From Sordaria brevicollis (lineage: Eukaryota; Ascomycota; Sordariomycetes; Sordariales; Sordariaceae): a DNA stretch of 64,000 bases. The stretch spans positions 558,001-622,000 of the forward strand of contig JAUTDP010000013.1 in NCBI GenBank assembly GCA_033439795.1, in the 5' to 3' direction. Positions 24,220-34,384 of this stretch are shown piece after piece. A program made the translations under genes and the position numbers. The notes beneath the pieces were generated by a model. The model was given only the letters and a program-made list of their open reading frames with translations, did not search any database and had not been told where the DNA came from. Each line of letters starts with the position of its first letter. Position 1 is the first letter of the stretch.

Positions 24220-25654
24220 CTAGAGCAGGGAGTCAAGTCGAGTGAATACGCTCAAGCAAGCTGCCACGACCTCAAGCTGGAGCTCCTTGTCCTTTGCCTT
24301 GTTGACCTCCTGTTTTTGATGTTAGTATTGATACGCACTCCCTCCCCGCTTAAGGAGCCAGCCTTCTCTCTGGTTCGCTTCTTCCTCCTTGGACTCACCT
24401 CATTAATAATCTGGGGCAAGTTGGCCCCCACCCCGCCGTTCCCGCCGGGCAACGGCCTCGCCGCAAACGGCCACTGGCTATACTGCAACAGGAGCTCGTC
24501 CGCCATGGAGAAGGCGTTCTCCCGCGCCTCGTGGCCGAGCGTGCTCAGCGCGTTCTCCAGCACGTTGGCCGCGTGCGCCGCGCACACCATGGCGATCGTC
24601 CGCACGTACCGGAACTCGAGGTCCTCGGGCAGGTACTGGGTCGGCGTGATGACGACGGTGCGCTGCGTCAGCACGTTGCGCACGCGCCGTCGGATGTCCT
24701 CCTTGGCGGCGCCCTCGACAACGGGGTGCGTGGCCATGTCGAACAGCAAAAAGTTGCGCTTTTCCGTGCGGAGGATGCCCTTGTCGACCAGGCCCTTGGC
24801 GAGCCGCTCGCGGACTTGTTTGAGTTGGTAGCCAATCTTCATTAGGTTCCAAGTTTCGCCTGTTGCGGATAGCGTTTTAACACGTTAGTCTCTCCTTTCT
24901 TTGTTGGGCCCGTAGGACAGAGAGGGGAAGGGGAACGTGGGGACCAGGCGGCAGTAACGTACCGCTCATCAAGTCAATCCAAGAGCTGACGCTCATCTTC
25001 TCGCTCGTCTTCATCATTTTGAGGGCCTCGTCCAGCAGCACCTCACCCGTAAGAGTGTCGTCGATCACTTCGATAATTCGGTCCGCCAAGGGGAAGCGCC
25101 GCCTGGACGAGTCCTTTTGCATGCTAATGCGGCCGCGGAAGGCCAGCTCGAGAACAATGCATCCGCGAAGGGCGTACGAGATATTGTCGTTCCAGAATGA
25201 AAGATAGCCCTGATGGGTGGTTTCTGGTTAGCCACATTGCTTATTCCATCGTGGAAGCAGTCAGGGTAGTAGTATGTGGCACATTGACAAGGCCAATGAA
25301 GAAAGTCAAAAGATAGGGCTCCGATAAGAACTCTACAGCACACCAAGGGATGGTGTAACAATGTAGAAGAGAACATCAGCAAGAAAGTTAAACGTGGGGT
25401 AGACAAACCTCGCGATCCTTGATACCAAGCAACAAGACCTCCTCCATGAGCGTTAGCTTGGGCTGCTTGCTCCTCTCTGCGCTCTCGCTAAGGTCGCGGG
25501 GGTCGAAGGCAATCCTGTGTCCGTTCTCGCCCGTCTCGTAGCTCGTGTCGGGTCCAATGTCAGAAGAAGCGCCGGCGCCGGCGCCAACCTCGCTGCTTCC
25601 TCCCCCGCCTCCTCCCGCGCCCCTGCGCCGAGTCAAGCCTGATGTTGATGCCAT
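24220..25654 (-). CDS. vps74: GOLPH3/Vps74 Golgi PI4P-binding protein
   Basis: Four minus-strand exons were read: 25654-25409, 25209-24963, 24859-24399 and 24309-24220, giving 1044 nt or 347 residues. After a low-complexity Gly/Ser/Ala N-terminus, the GOLPH3 domain begins near residue 68 ([11 protein letters not shown]). It includes the SFWND loop, whose Trp helps bind PI4P in family members, and ends near the last residues (DSLL). Vps74 retains glycosyltransferases in the Golgi by bridging their tails to COPI. The last exon is easily missed because the third exon reads through its GTGAGT donor for another 49 codons. The TACTAAC branch site and CAG acceptor support the short final exon, which continues a typical C-terminal helix. 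Confidence 0.93.
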
Positions 25655-25671
25655 CTCTTTAAACTATTAAC

Positions 25672-25695
25672 GATGGTGATGATGATGATGATGAT
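25672..25695. repeat. GAT/ATC trinucleotide microsatellite
   Basis: About seven GAT units sit immediately upstream of the vps74-like start codon, within its probable 5' leader. Confidence 0.85.
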
Positions 25696-26530
25696 CGGAG
25701 CGGCACGAAGCGAATATGTGGTCGTCGGCCGAGGGTGGGCGTGTATTGGTAGTGTGATATTACTTTTCCCCGTGTTTTCGTGGGGGGAACAGGGGAATTG
25801 AAATAATTTCGGTTTCGCGGTAACACGTGGGGATTAGGATTGGGGATTGAGGAATCGGTTTGGGCCTGGGTGTAGCCTGTTGGTTTCAGTCGGAGAGGCG
25901 ACTAGTTCTAGAGGTAAGACTAGTCGATCGTTTGGTCGTTCCCGGACGTGGAGGTCCCGTCGTCTGTTGTCGTCGTCGTCTGGCGAGAGAGAAACCGCTC
26001 TTCGGCGCGGCTCTTGATGATGCGAGTGTCCTTGTTGTTCGCTAGTCGTAGTTGGTGTTCTCTTGGCTACCTCTACGAGGACCGAACGAGGGGGGGATGG
26101 TTTTGGTTGAGGCTGAGTGGTGGACTCGGGGAACGGGTTGGTGCTTTGATGGGTCCCTCTTTTGGTTGGCACGGGCAGCGCGCGCAGCAATCAACTGTGT
26201 TGTGCAGCGGTCAAAGAAAATCCAGAAGTGGGATCCCGGTCGCCGCGGCGGAGTCTGATTCGGGGCAAGGACCAATCTCAGGGTCCAGTTCACCTGCGGC
26301 GCAAAGGGGCTCTATCTGACCTTAACTTGATGAAGCTGGTGTTGGCCTTAGTAGAACAATGTATTTTGCATATATCCGGATTTAAACACAGCGTGAAACA
26401 GTTGTCCAGGTGTCCATGGCTACCTAGGGATGAACTATCTTCAACCATTCAAGTTCATGAGAAGGGACGCTGGTGGCGTTGGCTACGATAACATCAGACG
26501 AATGCTGTTGACGTCGGCTTCCAGATGCCG

Positions 26531-26582
26531 TGTTAGTGCTCCAATAGGAAATGCAATAGGAACCAATCACTCAGCACTAACA
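26531..26582. repeat. Inverted repeat TGTTAGTGCT with 32-nt spacer
   Basis: TGTTAGTGCT at 26531-26540 is exactly complementary to AGCACTAACA at 26573-26582. The spacer holds CCAATAGGAA and GCAATAGGAA, a near direct repeat, and a third arm-like copy (TGTTAGTGCC) follows at 26630-26639. Confidence 0.6.
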
Positions 26583-27225
26583 GCACCTTCATTTGCGGTT
26601 GCCTAAAAGCTCGAGGTAACACTCCCATCTGTTAGTGCCAAGTCCATCCAGAAAGAACGTCAAGACACCTCGGCATCAGATACGGGTTCATGATAGATCA
26701 CGGTCATGTCAAGCGCAAGGATGAGCTGGGCGTCTCAAATCACCAATTGAAGTCACTAACCACCCACAGTCAAATCAATGAGCTGATAATCACTTTTTGA
26801 TTCCCTCGAGATGCTACCGCGGTGATGCAGAAAGGGGACTTTCGTGTCCCTGCCTCCTCCCTTCGCTACCACTACTAAAGCTAGCTAAAGTATAAAAGAA
26901 CAAAGGACAAGGCTTGTCCAGCCTCATCATGCCATTGTTAACCGCTTGTTGTGGTCTGGTCCAGTTGTGATATGTATACGTGTGAATATGATCTCTTTTT
27001 CCTTTCCGACCGTGCATAAAATAAGGATTCATGAGCAAAAAATCAAACGCCAGAAACACCACCGATTAACCCCCTCCCAGAAATATGTACGTAGGCGATA
27101 AGGCAAAATAATGCGAAAAGGGTATGCCAGCCGCCCGAGCATCTGCCGCTATGCAGCAGCAGTGGTATCAACATCTCTCTCTCCAAAAAGACAAAACACC
27201 CCTTGCTGAACACCTTATTCGACGC

Positions 27226-29075
27226 TTATTTCTTCTTGCCGCCGAATCCGCCCTCGAAGCCCGGCCTGCTCTTGCCCTTGGAAGCACCCTTGCCTCCGCC
27301 CTTGCCCTTGCCGCCCTTAACCTTGATGCCGAGCTTGCGGGCCTTCTTCTCATCCTGCTTCTTCTTGATGTTCTCCTCGCGCTTCTTCGACCTGTCGTAC
27401 TGGGCCTTGGCGACACCCTCCTTGCGCTCTCTCCACTCGTTGGCGCTCTTGCTCTTCTGCTTCTCCTTGCGCTTAACGGCCTTCTTGAGGAGGTGCTCGT
27501 CATCGTGAACCTTCTCGCCCTCGGCACGCTTGCGGGCAGCGAGCCATGTCTCCTTCTCGAGAATCTCCTTGCGCTTATCCTCGTCCAGGGTTGCGAGGCG
27601 CTTCTTCTGGGCCTCGAGCTTGGCAAGCTTGGACTTGGCGTCAGTAGGACCCTTCTTCTTGGTTCCGTCAGACTTGACAAAGGCGGCGTCACGAGAAAGT
27701 TGAACACCATCCGAGAAGGCGAGACGGCCGAAAGCAAAGTTGGTGTCAACGTCCTCCTTGGGGCTGAGCATGCTTAAGGGAGAGTTGCGTGAGCTGGCAA
27801 TGGCCTCTGACCGCTTGCGATCCTCCTCCTCCTTCTGCTTCTGCCTCTGCTCGCGCTTGTGGGCCTTGCGCTTGGCCTCCTTCTCGCGACGCATCTCGAT
27901 AAGCTCTTGCCTGGTGCGGATGGGCTTGCCCTCGTCATCCTTCTCGACCTTACGGGCGGCACGGAGTTGCTCAATCTTGGCGGCAAGACGCTCGCGGAGA
28001 ACGGTGGTGTCGGCGGGAAGCTTGAACTTGGGCTTGTCCGATGGAGGGGCGGAAGCGATGGAAGTGTTGGCGCTGGTGGGCTCGGCGGAACCAGTCTTGT
28101 CGCCGCTTTCGAACACGGAAGATTGCGCGGATGATTCCTGGGACTCGCCCTCGTCCTCCTTTGTTACGAGACCAGACACATCAATGGGAGCCATATCGTC
28201 GTTCTCGTCGTCCTCATCAGCTTCGGTCGAAGCCTTGACCTCTTCGGCAGCGGCGTCGTCCTTCTTTTCCGTCTTTCCAGCCTTGCCCAGTTTCGCCTCG
28301 AGCTTGGCCTTCTTCTTCTCCTGCTTGGCCAGTTTGGCGAGTCGCTTGGCCTCCTTTTCTTGCGCCTTCTTGCTCAAGGGCTTCTCGGCGGGGGTCTCAT
28401 CGGCAACCTCTTCGGCAGCGGGGGCAGCCTCGTCGTCCTCCTCCTCGGAGAGCTTCTGCTTCTTGGGCGCAGACTCTTCAGTCTCGGTATCCTCCTTGAC
28501 AACCCTCTTCTTCAGTCCTTCGAGGGGCTTCTCCTTCTCGACTCCGGGAATCTCAATGTCGACGTCGCTCTCCTCAGTGCTGCTCTCCTCCATATCCTGT
28601 AGCTTGCGCTTGTTGCGGGCGCGCTCATCCATGACTTCCTTAGCGTTGCGGTTGAGTTCACTATCGGGATCAAGCTTCCCCCTCTTGGCAGCCTTCGCCT
28701 GCTCCTTGGTTTGCTTCTTCCTCTTCCATTGATCCTGTCGGTAGGGCATTGGGATCAGCAATGTGATCGAAGGTTGTGTGACATCGACACAAACAGGTTA
28801 TTTGGCAAACAGGTGATGGTAATGGGGGGACAACGTACATTTGCTTCCTCGCCGTAGTACATCTTAGCTGGGATCAGGGACAGTAGACCGTCAAAGGCCT
28901 GGGCGTGAGAACGCAGGCGCTCCTGTTCGCAATCGTAAGACGAGATGGTCAGCGTCGGAACTATCGCCATCCCAGCTTGGCCAGGCAGGCAAGAGGGGCA
29001 ACTGCATGGGTATCACCGTATCGGTGGTGTGCAGTCCAGCGCCGGTCTGCTTACCTGCAAATCGGTATCCGCCAT
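27226..29075 (-). CDS. surf6: SURF6 / Rrp14 ribosome-biogenesis protein
   Basis: Three minus-strand exons were read: 29075-29055 (MADTDLQ), 28922-28839 and 28734-27226, totalling 1614 nt or 537 residues. Exon 2 encodes the conserved N-terminal helix ending MYYGEEAN, joined to DQWKRKKQ. The middle is acidic and low in complexity. The C-terminal third is the strongly basic, coiled-coil SURF6 domain, with the family pattern NEWRERKEG and the late RPGFEGGF motif. SURF6/Rrp14 acts in the nucleolus in processing of both ribosomal subunit RNAs. All three exons are phase 0. Large frames on the opposite strand arise from codon bias. Confidence 0.93.
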
Positions 29076-29920
29076 CTTCTCTTTGCACACGCTTGTTGTC
29101 GCTGGTGAAAATCGGCCTGATTGGTATCGAGTAGCTGACGTAGAGATGAGGTGATAGGAAGCGGGAGTGCAAATCAAGATTTCGCTGAGATGGGTAGTGA
29201 TGGCGGGCGGATGGAATAAGGGTCGAGGTATGTCGAGGTAGAGGTATCGAAACGAAACCCAGGTGGAAAAATTGAGATAGTGGAGGGCGGGTCGGCTGTG
29301 GTCGAGCGACTGCTTGTCGACGAATTTTTGTCGCCAGTGGATTGCAGTGGAATTTTTAGTGGACTGTTCCCATCATTGTGGAGCCCCCTGGTCCCCTTGC
29401 CCCACACTTTTACGCTTATGGCTCTGGCATTCTGCCCAAGGCGGTGAGCCGGTACATCTTATCGATCTTATCGCCTTCAGGTTCACCATCACCAATAGGT
29501 ACTGAACCACGCCATTGTTGTCAAAGTGCAGGGTTCTCTGCAAGCAGGTTCATTAACAAAGCATTAACAGCTGCGATACCACTTCTTCATTTTGTCTACT
29601 ATAATTTGCTTGCTTCCTACGTAATTCATTTTGTTAGCTGGTTGAAAACGGCCATCAACAATGTGGCCCGACAACGATACTTTATAACGGGCAATATAAG
29701 TTCTCCACAGATATCTCAGCCAGCTCTTCTCATGATCACTTCAGCTCCCTTGCCTCATAATCGTGATCCTTCCTTTTCCCTCTTTTCCTTACATGAAACC
29801 ATAGTGCAACTCCCAAACCCGCAAATTTTCCAGGCGGGGCTGCTTCTCTCCGGTACGCCGAGCGCTATGCACACATGTTGGGCTTCTCCTAATATCAAAC
29901 TCCAAAGCCTACATTCGAGC
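29076..29920. other. Intergenic region between surf6 start and exo1 stop
   Basis: Two minus-strand genes in tandem; this 845-bp gap should hold the surf6 promoter and the exo1 3' untranslated region. No gene or notable repeat is seen. Confidence 0.5.
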
Positions 29921-32255
29921 TCACGAGTACAGGTACTGCGACAAGTTGAGTCGCGGACGGGCGGCGGTCATGCCCACCTCAACCTCTCCATCACTTTCCG
30001 GAATAATCTGATCCTCGCTACCCTGAAGGGGCATGTTCAAGGCTGCAACTTCAGCAAGGTCGACCTCAGGTAAAGGAATGGCGGCAGGATCTACCCGACG
30101 AGAACCGATGGAGTTGCCTGGCTTGTTCAAATTACGAGCGCGGGCAGTGCTAGGAGGTGTAGGGCGAGGTGTGACTTGCTTCAGGGCGCGGGCTCCCATG
30201 CGTTGCAACGGAGTCAACATGGGCGTGCCTGTGTTCAACGATGATCTACGCGCCGCAGCCGGCCTCTCTTCGGACGAGCAAGGTGTGGCTAGACCATTGA
30301 TGATGCGAGCACCGGGTCTACCGGGCTGATACGAGAATTGCCGAAGGCGAGGGCCCAACGGAGTCTGCGATTTTACAGTCTCCTTTGTGATGGCTTTTTG
30401 TGGCGATGAGCCAGGGACTTCGACTTCGTCTTTGGAATCGCTGGTGGCATCATCAAGGGTGGCAACGGGCATCACAGGGAGAGTTGGCTCCTCCACCTCA
30501 TCGTGCCCCTTCTCCTCAGCTACTGGTTGAGAGGAGGATGACTCCTCGACAAGTTGAATTTTCGTGCTTCGACGACGGGCCTTTGACGAACTCCAGACCG
30601 CATCCGGAACGCTCCGGAACGCTTCCTCGATGGAATCATCCGACATGATGAAAGACTCTGACTTTCTGGATGTCGCCTTCTTCGCCTTGGTTTGAGGGAA
30701 GAACTTACTCGTTTCGGGGGTAGCAATGACGGCGTCTTCCGACACTGCATCTTCACACAATCGCGCTTTCTTTGGCGGTCTTGCGGAGATCGCGGGGTCA
30801 CTGTCTGAGAATATCTCGAATCCCACTCCTGTGGTTTGTCGCCGGGATGTGACGCTGGTCGTCTCGTCAAACGAAGCCAAAAGCTTAGAGATGGGCTCAC
30901 TCTTGCGTCGGTTGTTTTGGCTCGTGTAGCGGCGAGTGGGACCTGTTGATGTATCCTCGACATATGGGCGCGGCAATGGGAACACGATAGGACGAGGGAC
31001 GGTGGCCGCCTCTTCTTCACCATTGTTAGGGTTGACGTTGAAACAGTTAGGGTCCATTTCTCCAAGTGGAATCCGGCGGTCCTTGAAGTACTGGTCGATA
31101 GGCTTGCCCATTTTCTTGCCGTCGCCGTAAGCGGAAGTGAAAACCTGGCTGATCCTTCTCTTGCTGGGAGAGGTTGTGGTGACCACAATTCGCTCCTTGG
31201 TGATCGGGTTAACGTCACCCACGGCAATGGCGCGGGCCAGCTTGGCATCGATGGGTGCGCCGATGAACGGCATATCGTCGACATTAACAGACTCGTCGGG
31301 CTCCGTCAAGCATACTACTGCCTTCTTCTCTGGGCAATACACGCGTTGGTACATGAAAGTCAGCTCAGCCTGTTTGAATCTTTGGAGATAGTCGTCGGGC
31401 ACTCGGACTTTGCCGTCGAATTGGAGCTTCTTGATGATACGCTCAGGCGTTTTGAGCTTTCGAATCATGCGGTATGCCGTTTTGAGGCCCATGCTGGGAA
31501 GGCTGTCGAGGTAGTCGCAGCCGCTGAAGATGGCCATCTGGCGGAATTCAGCATCTGTCCATCCCGTCAAGGAGATCTCCCTGACCGCGCAAAACTGGCT
31601 TCGGTTGATTTCGATACACTGTCCGTATTGGTCCATCTTGGTCAAAAGGCGCTTAGCTCCGAAGACCAAGAGATCAGAATCCTCCGAGACAATGCCACTG
31701 ATGATGCCCTGGCGCTCGAGGTAGATCAGCTGCGCATCTGCTTCGTACGGCGCAACGACATATGGAACATCCGCCTTCTTCAGCTCGTCGATCAGGTGGC
31801 GGGCCATTTCTGGTGTAATGTCGATGGCCTTTTGGAGTTCGATATGGGCCTGTGATGGTTTGCCGGCCTTGAGAAGTTCTAGACCCGTCTTCCTGCTCGC
31901 CTCTCGTCTGTTCTCGCGGTCCAATTCCGTTTTGGCCTTGCTAGGAAGGTAGTCGCCGTCAAAGACAACGTAGGGAGTCACGCCAAAGTGCTTGAACATT
32001 TTGACGCGGTGCATCGCATAGTCGACATATCTTTGGACGTCATGTATTAGCAGGGGAATTCGGTTATTTCGTGATGGCCTCGGTTGGAACTTACTTGCGC
32101 GTTGGCTTGCCCTGAGCCAAGTCAATGGCGCAAGCGATAGCACCTCGATGAAGCCATCCATAGCCGTCGATACCCAGGGTTTCGCCCGCGTACTTCCTGA
32201 GTTCGGCAGGGCGGTGAATGGATTTTAGCAACGGGAGAAGACCGTTTATACCCAT
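29921..32255 (-). CDS. exo1: Exonuclease 1 (5'-flap/5'-3' exonuclease, Rad2/XPG family)
   Basis: Two exons were read: 32255-32095 and 32030-29921, 2271 nt or 756 residues. The N-terminus begins MGINGLLPLLKS and contains the XPG-N domain; the acidic catalytic residues lie in FDGDYLP and in APYEADAQL and SEDSDLL of the XPG-I domain (about residues 140-185). GCDYLDSLPSMGLKTA is the helix-hairpin-helix region. The C-terminal 400 residues are Ser/Pro-rich and unconserved, as in other EXO1 proteins, where they bind mismatch-repair partners. The enzyme acts in mismatch repair, end resection and recombination. The 64-nt intron has a CTAAT branch site and an AAAG acceptor. It is divergent from the TMA16 gene with a 1.47 kb shared upstream region. 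Confidence 0.95.
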
Positions 32256-33721
32256 CTTTGCTCCGGTGACTAAAACGCGTCACAGGTGCCCTACAAGCGC
32301 GGCAGGTTGCAGCGACCGACAAGTTGACCAAAGGCTCACGCGACTAACGAGGCCATGGAGGTTTCTACCGCGTCCAATGGCGTCCACTGCGGTGAGATAT
32401 CGAGTCCTGGATGGGTTGGGGATGCTGCGAAGGATATGTATCTATGGATTGGCGAAGTTCCTGCAGTCGAGGACGCGTGTATAAATCCGTACTGTGGCAG
32501 TATGTATGCTATGCGTTAATGCGAGTTGCAGGCGATGTGCCAACCCACTGTGTTTTGTCGATGTATTTTTTTTTGGCCTTGTTTTGATGAGTAATGAACA
32601 AGATATTTGAAGCGAACGATGGTGCAGTTCCGATTCCCTGATATTGCTGAAGTGTTGACAGTCCTGCGATTCTCGACCAAATCACTGGAGGACTGGCTGG
32701 GGTTGGAGTCGGGTTTGGAGGACGGAAATGCAGTGACCTGGAGGGAGGCCGGAAGATGTGAGGTCAGTGGTGGCTGCGCAGGGCACGGAAAAGGCAAGGT
32801 GAAGTTGCAATTGTGAAGGCGCAAATCTGGGCGGGGGACGAGCTAACACGGGCTGCTGCGATCCGGTCTCGATAGGCGATAGGGCCGGTGGAAGGGCAGG
32901 CAAAATTGGTGGAAATCGCAGGCACAACAGTCCACCAAGTCCACCAAACCCCCAAAAGTTCCAGTGATGGGAAAGCATGGGAAAATGGAGCCGATCCACG
33001 CCTTCCCGCCCCGTAAAACGACGTAAAATCGCCCGGGGTGGCCGGTTTTCCTTTTCCAGAAAATGGAAGCGCGTACCGCGTCGTTACCCCCGCGACCAAA
33101 CTGCCAGGCGACATGCCTGTCAACCGCTGATCCATCTGATCCATGCGGGGCGTTCAGGGGCATCCAAGCACTGGCTTTGTTTGTGTACAAAACAAGCAGC
33201 TAGGGAACCTTAACACCGTTTTGCTTCCTGAAAGGGCCTGATGCTCACTCTCTGCTCTCTGGTTCTTGAACATAGCTTCTGTAAATTCACGCATACCAGG
33301 AACCTCTATTATACACTCCAAATCTTTCTATCTGCGCTTGCTATAAGACGGCTTTATCCGTTGTGTTTTCGTACCTACCTAGCTACTTGACCATAACAGC
33401 TTCTCAGGGTAGCTGCACTAACAACTCAAGGACAGAGCTTCCCGCCAAGACAATCAATTCTCCAATTAAACCCCACCCAAGCTGCAACCACTTAAACGGT
33501 TGACAGCGTCTACCGTTCGGTAGCTAAAAACCTTATCGGTTGGTCGGGTACCCCACAGTTCCCAGTGCTGGCCGCTTATCGAAAAATTCCATCCCAACCG
33601 CCAAAAGGGCAAGTTCCGTCCGTGCAACTCACCTGTCGATATACGTACCTTCTTCGCTTCACCACTGCAAAACCCATTGTCATTTCCCGATTGTCGTCAA
33701 CCTTGTCATATCATCACCAAA
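32256..33721. promoter_or_regulatory. Divergent intergenic region between exo1 and tma16
   Basis: Both genes read outward, so this region should carry both promoters. On the plus strand no ATG occurs from about 33244 to 33721, consistent with a leader for tma16. On the minus strand the exo1 start is the first ATG after one near 32352. Low-complexity frames in 32516-33213 look like chance. Confidence 0.45.
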
Positions 33722-34384
33722 ATGCCCAAGACACTCGAAAAGGCCCGCAAGGCCATTGCCAAGAAGAGAGGCGGTGCCATTGAGGCCCTCCACGCCAAGA
33801 GTCGTGATTCCCGTCGTCTTCACAAGGCCCAGGTCCGCGATGATCGCCTCGAGAAGATGGCCGAGGCCAGGCGCAAGAGGGACCAGCCCTTGATTACCCG
33901 TATCGCCTTTTTCCAAGAGGCTACTCGTGAGAACGAGAACAAGCCTCTTGATATGGCTGCCATTCAGAAGAAGATTGCTGAGTGAGTGTTGGTCGTGACT
34001 CTGAAGTACGCATAGGTGACATTATCGCTAACCATGTGTCTAGGTTCTGCCATCAACATGACGAAGAGTACCACGAGATCAAGAAGGCCCGTCGCCAGGG
34101 TAGGCCCCCCAGTGCCAGGGAGGATCTTTTGAGGATGAGGATGGAGGCCCTCCACAAGGAAGAGCGCGATGGCTTCTGTAAGTTTTCTTCTCTAGCCTTG
34201 TCTTTCACGAATATAGCTTGTGGCTAACCATCTTACAGACCTGCCCGACCTTACCAACGAAAAGACCGTTGAGATGTTGGACCGATGGGATGGCAACTGG
34301 GCTTTCCTCACCAACCTCACATGGTGCAAGATCCAGTCCTCAGGAAAATCCGCACCTGCCAGCTTCCCTCCCCAGACCAACTGA
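33722..34384 (+). CDS. tma16: TMA16 family, ribosome-biogenesis/translation-machinery-associated protein
   Basis: Three exons were read: 33722-33981, 34044-34177 and 34239-34384, totalling 540 nt or 179 residues, matching the family's usual length (178 in yeast). The protein starts MPKTLEKARKAIAKKRGG and is basic and helical. It carries the conserved FCHQHDEEY block and ends with WDGNWAFLTNLTWCKI. Yeast Tma16 associates with pre-60S particles. Introns of 62 and 61 nt have GTGAGT and GTAAGT donors. The start was chosen because an AUG-free stretch of nearly 480 nt precedes it. Confidence 0.93.

Larger units (their letters stand above)
25655..27225. other. Intergenic region upstream of vps74 and downstream of surf6
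   Basis: It should contain the vps74 promoter (left side) and the surf6 3' untranslated region (right side). A 10-bp inverted repeat lies at 26531-26582. No credible gene is seen; the frames at 25834-26491 come from simple CGT/GTT-rich sequence. Confidence 0.5.

Noticed and set aside
27740..28732. Plus-strand frame of 330 codons opposite surf6
   Set aside because: A mirror of the strongly biased, Lys/Glu-rich surf6 coding sequence; the Ser/Leu-rich translation is typical of an antisense shadow.
29378..30073. Plus-strand frame of 231 codons overlapping the exo1 3' end
   Set aside because: No domain; partly antisense to exo1 and partly intergenic.
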